From: Membranipora membranacea
Lineage: Eukaryota > Bryozoa > Gymnolaemata > Cheilostomatida > Membraniporidae
Reading direction: 5' to 3'
DNA length: 64,000 bases
NCBI GenBank assembly: GCA_914767715.1
Contig: OU612067.1
Span: forward strand, 28,000,162 to 28,064,161
A program made the translations under genes and the position numbers. The notes beneath the pieces are model-generated. The model made no database searches. It had not been told where the DNA came from and was given only the letters and a program-made list of their open reading frames with translations. Shown one piece after another: positions 48,880 to 60,574 of the stretch. How positions within the stretch are numbered: the stretch's first letter is position 1; each line of letters begins with the position of its first letter.

Positions 48880-49010
48880 AGCAAAGCTAGTATTTCAAGC
48901 TCTTTTTTACTTTTACTAGCTCAGGTTTTCTAGCTGGTGTGTGGTCCACACACCAGCTAGAAAACCTGATCTAGTAAAAGTAAAATAGAGCTTGAAATTC
49001 TAGCTTTGCT
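48880..49010. repeat. Near-perfect palindrome without loop
   Basis: Arms of about 65 bp (agcaaagctagtatttcaag ... ctagctggtgtgtgg | tccacacaccagctag ... cttgaaattctagctttgct) meet with almost no spacer. It sits inside the Harbinger element, upstream of the transposase start, and looks like a MITE insertion. Confidence 0.93.
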
Positions 49011-49320
49011 CATTATCTCCTCATTTGTTACTGCAGGCACAAAGCGTGTTTACAAGCTGCGATATAAACATACGGTTAGCTATCAGCCAATGATATTCCA
49101 GAAGCAAAGCCCTTTAATGATTCCCGTCATAAACGTCCACTGATTACTGTTAATTAACCAATGAGAACATTTTCTCGTTTTGCTCGCTCGGGCAAGATTG
49201 GACTTGTTGAATCAGCTGTTTAGTTAGTCATTATCGCAGCCTACGAGAAAAGGGGAGGAGCTTATGTCACTAAGTAAATAAAATACAATCGCGCATGACT
49301 TTTTACTCGCTAGTGTGTGG

Positions 49321-50309
49321 TAACAGTCATTCAATATAACCAAGGAGTTATAGCCAACTGACTTTCAGGATTGAAGTTCAGGTAAAGTTTATTTCGTAAC
49401 AGATTATCATCTTGTATTTTGTGCATTAGTTTTTATTATTCTTAGTGAAGATCATACACGACAAGTTGGTTGACCCAGCAATCAGAAGGTCTCTGCGGGC
49501 GAACTTCCAACCCGGAGTACCACTCTGCGTCTCACAGTGCAGGTGGCTCGGTTGGTTAGAGCAATGAACTCCCTCTTCCTTCCATAGAGGTTCTATATCC
49601 TTCTCATTAACTGTCTCTATCCAATATTATCCGATATGAAGATTATATCGTTAAATTATTTGTTATATTTATTTATTTTATAAAATTTCCCAGAAGGCCT
49701 GTGGGAGAGGGAGTAAGAGGTACTGGCTGAGTGGGGTCTGTAGTGTGCTTCTGCCTTGCTAAGAGCATTTAGCATTTGGTATTTAGATACCTAGCAAAAA
49801 TAATTAATTCATAGTTTAACAAATGTATCATTTCCTGACCACCACTTGTTGTGTTGCGTATTAAGTGGTGCCAGAAGCAATTGATTTAATCAATGGCCAC
49901 GTCTTATTTGCCTATTTCAAATTTCTTGGATGTGATACTGGTTCACAGGAATTAATTGAGGATGCTCATGTCTTATTTGATTACTTGGTGTCTGGATGTA
50001 AAGCATTCTCAAAAACAAGCACTTCGCTAGGGGAGACAAATGCAACATTGGTCTGCAAATTACATCGACCTAACCGTGACAACCATTTTTACACTCAGCC
50101 TAGACCTCTAGGATTGGTACTGCAGTAAATTTGTACCATCGAAACCCAGGGCTCTCAACCTGGGAGGATTCGAAACCTGAGTTTTGATATTAGCATGTCA
50201 TATAGTGATATTTTAAAGGTGTAAAACACCCTGAGCATAAACAGCTGAGGGTACGCCTGAGATGGCACAGAAATATTGTCGGGTGAAACCCCTGATATTT
50301 GAAGATTAG
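49321..50309. other. Intergenic with tRNA-like box A fragment
   Basis: At 49541-49566 aggtggctcggttggttagagcaat resembles a polymerase III box A of a tRNA-derived SINE; box B downstream is degenerate. Open frame 49865-50128 has no recognisable domain. Nothing else. Confidence 0.4.
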
Positions 50310-50690
50310 GTGCAAAGAATAGCTGGCAAAGCAAGTCAAAGAATGTACGTTGTTAAAAAAATGTTGCATCTAAGTTCAAAGCCATTAGCTTTCATGATGT
50401 TCAAAGGTTTTGTAGTTTCCCTCTTGATGTACTGTCTGCCTGTTTTGCACATGAGCATATGTACCATAGACAAGAAATTACTAAGGAAAGTTTTTAATGT
50501 TGCCAAGAATTTGAGGCTTGACGTAGGCGACCTCGATGTTATTGTGCTGTTTTGCTGATGAGCATCACATCAAACACAATTTTTTTAGAGCGATGCCCTC
50601 AAATGCAAGTTCCATACTCTAGCAACAAGCTCCTTTATTGACAAAGTATATGCATCCTTTTCTCGCAACATTTCATGTTTGTGATAGCAA
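50310..50690 (+). pseudogene. LINE fragment (end of reverse-transcriptase ORF)
   Basis: The frame reads GKASQRMYVVKKMLHLSSKP, LMYCLPVLHMS and DKKLLRKVFNVAKN, the typical stretch after the RT thumb in non-LTR elements. A shifted frame then gives ALKCKFHTLATSSFIDKVYA, an ORF-end pattern. Short, truncated at the 5' side. It is distinct from the LINE at 28043. Confidence 0.6.
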
Positions 50691-51352
50691 GTGAATCAAT
50701 AAAAACCTAGAGCATTTCTTGTTAACATAAAATCGTAAACAATTTTAGATTTGATCCAGATGAACCAATTCATATGGACTAACCAAGGCCGTCGCCACAG
50801 GCGAAAATGTATCCCATGATGTTAAAATATTATGGTTGTAGAAATATTGATTTAAAGGCTGACGAGTCGAGGCGCCAGGGTAGAAAGCCATAATCAATGT
50901 AATTTGATGCTATTGAAATCATTGCCTGGATTTATCCGGTTCACCTGAAAAATCACTTTTTTAACATGTCTAAACTTCTATTTAGACATAATAATCTATT
51001 TCGCAAATCACTGGGATTGGCAGTTCAATAAGAGCATAGCTTATCACAAATGAAATAAATTACCTACAACAAATACCACACACTATTCTCATGCAAAAGT
51101 CTGATGTTATCTTTATTATTCATCTCAGTGGGGGTCTGGGTGTAATGTGTCGATATTCTATAATGCTCAGAAACCATTGTTTTTAAACAATTTTATTAAG
51201 CATTTCATAAATAGAATTTATTATTATTAGTGTATTCAAATTAGAGACTAGATTCATTCAATCATGTCAAGTTTGTTACAAGCTAAATTTTAAAAGCATT
51301 CTCAAATGCAAATTGGAATTTAGCCATATCGATTTCACATAAATGACTTGAA

Positions 51353-52100
51353 TAGGCAGCGCAGTGAGAGTATTTATAATCTTTGGTATTATTAGTTTAG
51401 GCAGTGCACTCTTATTTACATAGCTTATCACAACTAGAATCCAATACCTGATCATTCATTAATAATATGACATAAATTATTGTAAGGCAACATTTAGCAT
51501 TGTTTATATATTATTCATCTCTGCCAATGAGCAAAGTCTGAGTTTTTAGCTTACATTCTCAAATCCCCTGAGTAGCCTGAGTTGAACCCAAAAATCTGAG
51601 TAACTCGGGCTAAACCTGAGTGGTTGAGAGCCCTGTCGAAAACAATGGAGAGTAAACTGTTCTCATTCTGGAGCCATACTAATAGATGGTAAATTAATTA
51701 ATATTTGAGTGTTGGCTATGTGTTGTCAGTCCAGAAAGGTTATTTCTGCAACCGCCAATGGCAAGAAAATAGAGTATAAAAGCAGAAACATCTACAACCA
51801 ATTATATCTGTTGCTGGGAAATTGGGATATCTGGCTCCCTCTGGCAAACCTATCAAAGACAGGTGATGTCAGAGGATATTGGCCAACAATAAAGCTGCCC
51901 CTTGGCAACCTCTACAGAAGGTTGCTGGCTAAACCTTGCCGGCTGGGTAGAGCGCCGGACTTCAGCACGCAAGTGTTGAAGGTCATGGGTTTGAGTCCCA
52001 CTGACTATTGGGACCGGTTGGTTCCCCAGGTGTGCTCCAACCTGCCTACAAACTGAGAGCAAATGGGCGCAAACATTGGGGCCTTGTCCTTCAGGCACAA
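51353..52100 (+). mobile_element. ~0.7-kb interspersed repeat with tRNA-like segment (copy 2)
   Basis: Inverted relative of 27357-28042. Contains tgagtagcctgagttgaacc and tctgagtaactcgggctaaa, then the CCQSRKVISATANGKK frame, and at 51930-52010 a tRNA-like head (ctgggtagagcgccggactt, then box-B-like gggtttgagtccca). A tail at 52005-52100 matches 62038-62110 inverted. Confidence 0.78.
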
Positions 52101-52976
52101 ACTATCTTGAGTACTCATTCTTGCGATTTTAACAAACATTTTTTTCTAAATTTGGCCCTCATTTTCATATTTCTGAGCAATAACTTGACCATTCATATCA
52201 TGAATTGCCGCATTGCGTCATTTTTACCAGATTTTCTTTTACAAATGATATTGTTGCACTTTATTTGAACTTGGACCGACAGCCCTATCAATAGCGTGTT
52301 GTTCGGTGAAGATAATTAATAGCGGCATACAAGCAGTAATGGATGATGTATAATAATGTACTGTGGAGTTTATAGGGAGAAAATCAGAGTTTCCCTTTCA
52401 AATAGAGGCTTACCGAATTTACTGGTTGATGAAGCTGAAAAAAGGGAGATAGGGAGGGGATGGAAAAAACCCTTAACACTGGGAGCCGATCCCTACTAAA
52501 TAGGGAGAATGGTCAGGTAGGCCTATGGTGAAGACATCTTAGACAATGCGCCTCTTTGATACCTTCAACTCTTGAGCTATGAAGAAGTCAGATATACTTC
52601 TCTTGAACGTTATGTAAGCCAGAGATGAGTGAGAAGATGGTAGAGACTTGTATCTGTGTATTCAAGCGAAAAATAAAGATGCTATTGCGCCTTGCAACGC
52701 CGGCAAAATTGGCCGAACCCCGTAAAATTAAAGTATTGTAATATTGTATTTGTAAGTATTCATACTGCAGTCTGAGATTATATATGATGCCTATTAGAAT
52801 TTGGATAATGTATTAGCCAAATTGTAATAGCTATCATATGTTACTTAGGAGTTGCCCCGCCATGCATAAAGTGAAGGCAACTCCCATTTTTAAACGTAAT
52901 TGAGTACAAAGGTATAAATAGGGAGTTTGGGATATAACTCCCTGGTAGTATAAATAACATGACTCAGCCAGAAACC
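52101..52976. other. Possible solo LTR region
   Basis: No gene. A promoter-like aggtataaataggg at about 52911-52924 and a TG-start at about 52737 could belong to a solo LTR running to about 53260, but no matching second LTR or primer-binding site was found. Confidence 0.25.
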
Positions 52977-53055
52977 TAGCCTGTCTTAACAAGCTTTGTT
53001 CGGTGGGGGAGGAACCCCCCCCCCCCCATCGAACAAAGCTTGTTAAGATAGGCTA
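52977..53055. repeat. 26-bp-stem hairpin with G/C-tract loop
   Basis: tagcctgtcttaacaagctt and its complement aagcttgttaagataggcta (one mismatch) enclose a loop with a G-run and a C-run that can pair with each other. Confidence 0.93.
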
Positions 53056-53833
53056 CCAGAAACCAGTCAGTCACATAGCGGCAAACAGATAGTGCAGATA
53101 TTATAGTATCCGTTTGTACCAACTACAATATATTATATACAAGGATTATGTTACTTGTAGATTCATCCCAAGAGGCTGGCGGCTAGTAGAGAAGACACTC
53201 CACTGATAGCTCTGCACTGAGAGGATCTTGCTTGAGAAATCAGATATTTGTAACAGTTATTTGAGGTGAGCCTGTTCTATCAATTGTATCGAGTTTAGTT
53301 GTATTGGGTATCCTAAAACCCCTAGTTTCAGATATGACAATACAATAAGACCACACTGGGAGTTTATGTCCATCTTTTATGAATATGTGGCAAAGTATGA
53401 GTTTTTAGCTCTTATTCTAAAATCCCAGAAGCAAGCTGCCTGGAGTCCCTAGGAGTGCCCCCAGTCATTATTTGTGATCGGAACCTCTGAATTCAACAAA
53501 AATTCAACCAATACTGTTGGTGTAGAAGCAAATAATTTAATATGCTTGCGATATATCAATCTATGCGGGTAAATTATGTTCACTTTGGGAGATGGTGAGA
53601 CCTGGCTCTTCCCATTAACTTTATACTCGGAAATATCAGTCAGCGTTGTAGGTCTCTATGTTTAACTTCGTAGAGGTTTGAAGTTATCTAAAGAAATAAT
53701 TGAATCTGATTACGGTTGAGTACCGAGTACTATGTCAAATTTGAATCTCTTGCCCAAACTATATCAAGGGCAAGGCAATCCACAATATTACCTTCTCTAG
53801 TAATCTTAGTTGCTGTGGTCATTCCCCTTGTAG

Positions 53834-53940
53834 GTTGACATAGCTCATACCGTTGCTATACAAGAAGTTACCCATATGGTTGTACGAGCACAAAGTACCT
53901 ACCTTAGATCCGAAATAACAGGAGGACGACTTCAAGATTG
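53834..53940 (+). CDS. Candidate internal exon, unidentified
   Basis: Strong acceptor (ccccttgtag) and donor (gtaagc). Open frame VDIAHTVAIQEVTHMVVRAQ then SEITGGRLQDW, ending in phase 2. No other exon of this gene was recognised nearby; no family known to me. Confidence 0.35.
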
Positions 53941-54555
53941 GTAAGCAGATAATAGATTTAGTAAATGATCGAATTCAATACACCAATGCTCTTTGGTACA
54001 TATTATATGGATTAGGGAACAGAACTGAGTCTGTACAAGCGAATCATAATTAAGTCTGGTTACCCAAACGCATATCTTGTCTTTGATTGGTCCATAAGTA
54101 CTGCTTTTGATACAGCCGTCCCTTTAACCTTTGCCAAGCAGCTTGCCTGAGTTTTCTCAACTGTCTTACTGGGACACCAATCAATTAACATAGAGTTTAA
54201 CGATACCAATCGTTAGGCTTTCAGATTTAGAAGATTTTGTGACTTTGGATTTTTACTGATGGAACTTTGACTTTTGTAGTACAATTTATACCATTTATTG
54301 TCAAGTTTTACCGAGATTCACACCGTGAAATCTAAAAAGATTAACACAAACAATGACTATATATAAAAGCATTACACAGGTTCTCAAAAATTTACCTTTA
54401 TGGTGTTACTTTACAGCTTTTAAAATAAAGTGTTATTTCTAAAATTTACAATAATAAGGTGCCAAATTAAGCCTTTACATAATTCAAGGTATATATAATA
54501 TAATTAATCCTTGAATGAGGAATGCATGTTGCAATTAAAATGATAAGGTTAATAT

Positions 54556-54838
54556 TCATACCTTTTGCCTTTTTCCTCTAAACTGCTTTTGTATATAATA
54601 TCTTGTTCTAACTGATCTGAGTTCATAATAAAGTGAGCTGCCTTCTTTCACATGTAAAATTACACTGAACCAGGATAAGTTCTGCCAGGTATACAGGGAA
54701 CACACCAACACAAAGACCAGGGCGGGCCCAAATCCCCCCAGACCAATCACGGACAGCCAACGCCCCATAAAGATGTTGGGAGGTGGCCAGAAGCCGCAAC
54801 AAATACACTCCTCGACACAATACTGCACCCTGGATCCT
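54556..54838 (-). CDS. Candidate membrane-protein exon, unidentified
   Basis: After the acceptor ttcaaacag the frame reads YCVEECICCGFWPPP (Cys-rich, extracellular-like), followed by a hydrophobic stretch LGGFGPALVFVLVCSLY that could cross the membrane, and ends RGKRQKV. A second open frame overlaps it (ending TCERRQLTLL), so the frame choice is uncertain. Confidence 0.35.
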
Positions 54839-54944
54839 CTGTTTGAAGAGTAAATTACTCTATTGTCCCCTGAAATTGGACTGAACCTAATCCTGCAGAT
54901 GAGAGCAGTGACAACTTGTTTGGAGTTGAAACGAGTCTCCAGCT

Positions 54945-55634
54945 TAAGCCATGGCTACATGAGCCGATTTTTACATCGATTTGGGGTCACGAGTGGTTAA
55001 TCGGGGGATCTGCACGAGTGATTACTCGTGTTAAGTGGACATCGAACTTGTTGGTCTTTTGCCAGAGTGATCTGGACGATCCTCTATGCTGATTGGTTGT
55101 TGATTGCTTGCTTCAATAATGACGCGGTTAAACACGTCATCTATCAAATTGTGACAGGCTATCAAAAATGGAGGAGTTGATAATATATGTAGTAAAATCA
55201 CATCCTCCTATTTATGATAAAAAAGACCATAACTACAAAGATAGGAGTGGTGCTGTAGTGAAAATATGGAAGGTAATAGCTGTATCACTTGGAAATGGAA
55301 GCTGTCCTGACATGACATCCATAGTATAGCATAGGATAATCAATTTTACAGAAGACTGAAATTTTATTTGGTGAAGATTCAAAGTGACAAAGACCCGGAT
55401 TTAATATGACATCTATATCCGGTCATTTGTTAACACGCCCATTAAATATCATTGGTCAATCGATTGAACTGAGGGAGTTCATTGGTCAATCTAGGCACCT
55501 GATTTATTAACCCACTATGACTCACTTGACCATCGAGTACTAACTCATAGGCCTGTGTAGCAGTGTGAGATCGGTCGAGCATGTCTAGACATGCCATCGG
55601 CCTGTGATTACATCGTTACATGGAGCTACAGCTT
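54945..55634 (+). mobile_element. MITE carrying a MADF-domain remnant (copy 2)
   Basis: About 95% like 30014-30694 over its length, with decayed ends (ggctacatgagccgat / atcgttacatggagct). It keeps the MADF-like start MEELIIYVVKSHPPIYDKKD at 55168. Same orientation as copy 1. Confidence 0.85.
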
Positions 55635-55699
55635 TAGGCTGGTACAACAAAAAAGTTTTAATTTGACACGTAATACACGGGTTTGTTATGTAACAAATT

Positions 55700-56465
55700 T
55701 TATTGTGTTTTGTTAAGCTGTTGAGTATCTTTACATAGAGCCTGCCAGATTTGTGACCAAATCCAATTACTGACACAAAAGTCAAAGTTATAAACTGACA
55801 GAATATCTCCACAACTCGACGTGCTGTGTATTTTACAACTGATCCTTAAATTTGTATCAATACCTCTTAACGCTGCTGATCTGACTGAGAATAGTTTTAC
55901 CGTCATGGCCGGTACGTGCAGTACGCCATGCATGGTGGTTCTATTGGATTTGTTACGACTCACCGATGTGACGACACCAACATTACCAACACCAACAGCT
56001 TCCACTATATGTCCATCACCTAGGCAGACATTCTGCGATTTCTCGAACTTCATATATTCCGTAAATATGTCACGATTGTATGTCATATGACTGGTGGCCC
56101 CCCGAGTCAATCAGCCACTTTTTCTTTTCTCCTTGGTGTTGTCATAAGCAGTAGACATGACAAACCCGTAATCGTTGATGCCAGAAACTTCTCATTTCTG
56201 CAGCATTTTTAGCAATATGCCTCTGGCCAGAGTGCTGGGACTTGAGCTTGGGGCAGTCTCTTCTCATGTGATGAGGACTGTTGCATTCATAGCAGTTGCG
56301 GGACTTGTTCTGGGCGAACTTTTTATGCCCAGCTTGGTAGGTTGTATCCGATTGGCGCCTACCTCCGACATCTCTCCGCTGCTCCTGTTTGAGCTTACAC
56401 TTCCAGGTGCTGTAGTTCTTGCTGCTAAGCTTGTCCACAGATGGCTTTTCCTCACCACTAGCCAT
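55700..56465 (-). pseudogene. Copia-type LTR retrotransposon fragment (gag and protease)
   Basis: Reading the minus strand: a gag start (KLSSKNYSTWKCKL), joined by deletion to a CCHC zinc knuckle (CYECNSPHHMRRDC), then the aspartic protease around DSG/ATSHMTYN and the GVLHVPAMTVKLFSVRSAA segment typical of Copia polyproteins. A one-base insertion in a C-run near 56100 breaks the protease active-site frame. Integrase and RT are absent. Confidence 0.88.
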
Positions 56466-57623
56466 AACTTGATTCAGTTACTTTCGTTGAGAATGTTATT
56501 TAGGAAGTATCGAAAGCTGACTGGGTCCATAACCTTGTTAGATTGATTTGGTTTTACGTGTGTATATTGGAGCTAGATAATCACGACTGAAGATATTAAC
56601 TAAGATACAGATTGGTATTAGGCACATGTATAAAAAGGAATTATATGATTGACAAAAAGCATTGACATATCCCTCCACCAGTGTATGATAACAGTAATTG
56701 TTTGTTGTGACATAAGATACAAGAGGCTGGCGACAGGCCGCCTAGAAGTCCGAGTTATTTTAAATTCAGGTCAGCTATATTTAGCCATGTATTTCAACAA
56801 CTAAAGGGGTTTGTATGTAAATTCTTCAGAAGAGTGTCTTATAGGTGCCTGATTGACAGCAAACTCCTTGCTTCTACACACAAACAGTTCAAACAAATTG
56901 CAGGAATTTTTTACAGGTAATGGGTGCAACATGTAGGATTCAGTTCAGAATGTATTTGACACAATCATGATGTGATTCTGTAATATTTCCAAAAAGAAGC
57001 CTGTCAATAAGTGTCTGTAATCATTCATAGCATGTCATAATAAATGGCAGTTCATGACCTTTACAGTAAAATGTGTAATGTATGCCTGGTTGGTATGAAA
57101 TTCCTACATGCCAATTCGCAATAAAATGATTTACATTTGTGGTGACATGTCATTCTACTTCCAAAATGCAGCCAGTATTTTGGATTACGCCATATGTTAC
57201 TCAAGTTTATTATCCATAAACAAACCAGTTAAAATAGCTCGAAAACAGTCAACTATGACCAGGAAGTTCCTCTACCATCAGTCCGCTTAACAGTGATTGT
57301 AAATCACACTCAAGTAAAATCTAAAGTCTAAGTAAAATACTCTCTACAGCAAAAAATGAAATGATGAGAAAACTTAGGAAAATGTCTTTCTCAACGCAAC
57401 AAATTTTTTATTATTGGAGGTTTGTGAAAATTGACGCCTTTACAAATTGGGAGCGCCTACTCGCATGGATGTAAACTTGGGTGTGGTGAATGGAACATCA
57501 ACTTTGTCAAAGGCTCATCAGCAGCATTTGTATCAAAATCTTGAGTTATCAATTAGGTCTTAATTGGATTAGTGACATGTTCTCCACACAAAGGACAGAC
57601 GCTTCGAACTCTAATGCTCTAAT
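56466..57623. other. Intergenic
   Basis: Probably begins with the Copia leader. Otherwise AT-rich with no supported gene; open frame 57108-57290 has no recognisable feature. Confidence 0.45.
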
Positions 57624-57784
57624 TCCCAGTCAATGTGAACCAGAAAATGACACAATCCCAGACTGTCTGGGTCCGTCTGGGATAGCATCTGGAAAGTTTG
57701 TAAGCGTCAAACTTTCCCGATGCTATCCCAGACGGACCCAGACAGTCTGGGATTGTGTCATTTTCTGGTTCACATTGACTGGGA
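57624..57784. repeat. Near-perfect palindrome, ~75-bp arms, 9-base loop
   Basis: Arms tcccagtcaatgtgaaccag ... ctggaaagttt and aaactttccc ... ctggttcacattgactggga differ by one or two bases. Just downstream, tandem phrases tggctatctggga and a diverged partial copy (ggacaatgtgaacca near 57869) follow. Confidence 0.95.
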
Positions 57785-58074
57785 TGGCTATCTGGGATGG
57801 CTATCTGGGATGAATGTTATAATGTGACTGGGATAAGCATCTGGGATGGCATCCTAGTGTCATCTCGGACAATGTGAACCAAGCATAAGCTGCTTCATCA
57901 GAATCTATTGTTAAACGCTTGTTCTATTTACAGATTGATGTAGAAAGCAAATACTGAGGCTCGACGGATGTACCTAGAATAACAGTAAGACAACTTTCAG
58001 AACAGTGAGGAAGCTTTAGTTTAGAAGAGGTAAACACCCGAGGGTGCTATGGGCTGGAACAATCAACCTTGAAA

Positions 58075-58160
58075 GCTCGTCAATGGGATTCGAACCCACA
58101 ACCCCTGCAGCACCGATCCCCTGGCAGTGAAAAGCAAGCGAGCTAACCAATTGAAACCTA
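58075..58160 (-). mobile_element. tRNA-derived SINE head
   Basis: The minus strand has a box-A-like ttagctcgcttg and a perfect box B ggttcgaatcc within a T-arm-like gtgggttcgaatcccat. The cloverleaf is not complete, so a SINE rather than a tRNA gene. Related degenerate sequence occurs at 59025-59080 and 59935-59985. Confidence 0.6.
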
Positions 58161-58429
58161 TCTTTTTTGAGTTGTTTCGAATCCTCTTGTGTTTTAAGTG
58201 TGGTAAAATTCGACTATCCATATTTTATCAATGACTCAGAACCCTCAAAGAATAAAGGTTACCAACAGAATTTTTGCTTCCCTAGATTTGAAGCTCCTTC
58301 CAAATTTACCAAATCTCCATAAACCACTCCATCTTTTACACAATCAACACAATCACAAGACATCAACAGTTCAGGTCTCAACCTCACTAAACTATGAGAA
58401 GCCCTAATGTCCCGATTGTGATGCAAACC

Positions 58430-60187
58430 AGGAAGACAACATTTACATTGTTCACCATTCTCCCGAATGTAATAGCACTAGGAAATTCCCCATTGCAAAA
58501 AACTAAATGTCATCCAGAAAACCATAATATTCATCCAGTTTCCAGCTCTTTTTGACTTCATTCGTCAGTCATGCAAGCTTGATCATGATCACTACTAAAC
58601 TTGATTGTCGGGGCCTTTGAGTACTGCGAGTACCTGTAATTGTACCCTGATGATAAAATAATTGTTATGTTTTTCCCCATCAATGACAAGTCAATATCAT
58701 TGTGATAGCACCTTTAGCAGTTAACATGGACATCTACATGTAACAGTTAAAACCATGTATGTTCTTTGAAATTGACATACCTAGTTCGAGAATGTGAGCT
58801 TTATTAATTTATAACTTTTGATGTTATTAGGTGGATGTCACTGAGGCTGTAATCCAGAGCAGTTCATGAAGACAGAGGAAATCGGTTCAGTGCAGGAATA
58901 AAAGTAGGTAATTTTCCAGAGATGTAAGCTGGATATAGAGTGTGATACATTCTGATCTATTGCAATCTATCCATATTGAACTGTTCCCATTTGAGCACAT
59001 AAAACCAAAGAAACTTTCACTGCTAGGCGATAGGTGCTGCATGAGCTTGGGATTGAGTCCCATTGGGCAACCCTTCTAGGGTTTTTGTTCAAAGTTCAAG
59101 TCCCTCTGTTGTAAATCTCTGCCGTGTACTATTCTTCAGACTGACTCAATGAAAGAAATGTTATAACATTGAAAGGCATGATGGCAAGGTGAATTGACAG
59201 CTAAAAAACACTACTAGGGTCCTGGCACCCTTGTGTGTATATCACTTAATTTTAGTGTCAAGTTATAGAGGAGATATAGATCAAGTTTGCTCCATTTTCC
59301 CCCCGTTGGAATTGCCCCCCCTCTACTGACACGCCGAAGGAAGACAACATTTACATTGTTCACCATTCTACCGAATGTAATAGCATTAGGAAATTCCTCA
59401 TGGCAAAAAACTAGATATCATCCAGAAAACCATAATATTCATCCAGTTTCCAGCTCTTTTTGACTTCATTCGTCAGTCATGCAAGCTTGATCATGATCAC
59501 TATTAAACTTGATTGTCGGGGCCTTTGAGTACTGCGAGTACCTGTAATTGTACCCTGGTGATAAAATAATTGTTATGGTTTTCCCCATCAATGGTAAGTC
59601 AATATCATCGTGATAGCACTTTTAGCAGTTAACATGGACATCTACATGTAACAGTTGAAACCATGTATGTTCTTTTAAATTGACATACCTTGTTCGAAAA
59701 TGTGAGCTTTATTAATTTATAACTTTTGATGTTATTAGGTGGATGTCACTGAGGCTGTAATCCAGAGCAGTTCATGAAGACAGAGGAAATCGGTTCAGTG
59801 CAGGAATAAAAGTAGGTAATTTTCCAGAGATGTAAGCTGGATATAGAGTGTGATACATTCTGATCTATTGCAATCTATCCATATTGAACTGTTCCCATTT
59901 GAGCACATGAAACCCAAGAAACTTTCACTGCCAGGCGATAGGTGCTGCAGGAGTTTTTGTATTGAGTCCCACTGGGCGACCCTTCTAGGGTGATAGTTCC
60001 AGGCTCAAGCACCCTCGGTTGGAAATCTCTCCCGTGTACTCTTCTTCTGACTGATTCAATGAAAGAAATGTGATAACATGGAAAGACATGCTGACAAGCT
60101 GAATAGACAGCTAAAAAACACTACTAGGGTCCTGGCACCGTTGTGTGTATATCACTCAATTTTATTGTCAAGTTATAGAGGAGATCG
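58430..60187 (+). repeat. 0.9-kb direct tandem duplication
   Basis: Copy 1 (58430-59280) and copy 2 (59338-60187), offset about 907 bp, from ggaagacaacatttacattg to caagttatagaggagat. Identity is around 95%, with scattered substitutions and some divergence in the degenerate tRNA-like part. No coding sequence. Confidence 0.95.
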
Positions 60188-60574
60188 AGAGATTTTGAAA
60201 AAAAAAGAAGAAGATTATTTAACAGCAATGTATGAATAAATTGAACTCAAACTATACCAAATCCAGTTAACATCGATCAAACAATGAAGCTTTATTGGAG
60301 CCAATACATTGGCTATAGTGAGCTGCAGCATTTTAGTTTCACATAGGACCTTGATAACCTGAATGCAACTGCAACAATATAATATTGCAAAATACTCCTC
60401 TGCTAAAATGATAGTAAATAATATTTTGGACTCTCTGGTGCCCCTGTTCATATGACTACCAGATGGAAAATTACACATAGCCTAGTATACAATTTATCAC
60501 TGTTAAGTTTTTTTTAAGGTGGATACAGAATTTGGTGTCCAAGGTATTCCGAGCTGATCTATTGGAGTGATAAC

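Larger units (their letters stand above)
41582..49320. mobile_element. PIF/Harbinger transposon, nearly complete
   Basis: About 7.7 kb with two convergent genes: a MADF protein (+, 41903-44526) and a DDE transposase (-, 48588-46156). The ends are inverted: left ccacagacgagcgagtaa with tttatttacttagtgacata inside; right, on the complement, ccacacactagcgagtaa with tttatttacttagtgacata inside. Similarity extends about 75-80 bp. A 3-bp target duplication is not evident at these borders (gga left, taa right), so one end may be altered. A 95-bp satellite and a zero-loop palindrome sit inside. Confidence 0.88.

Noticed and set aside
51709-52056. 115-codon plus-strand frame as a host gene
   Set aside because: The same sequence recurs inverted at 27357-28042 with indels and ends in a tRNA-like segment, so it is repeat DNA.
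56175-56546. Plus-strand 123-codon frame with hydrophobic segments
   Set aside because: Antisense of the Copia gag fragment with its zinc knuckle; no independent support.
57490-57813. 107-codon plus-strand frame
   Set aside because: It is mostly the palindrome at 57624-57784 read through; composition is not protein-like.
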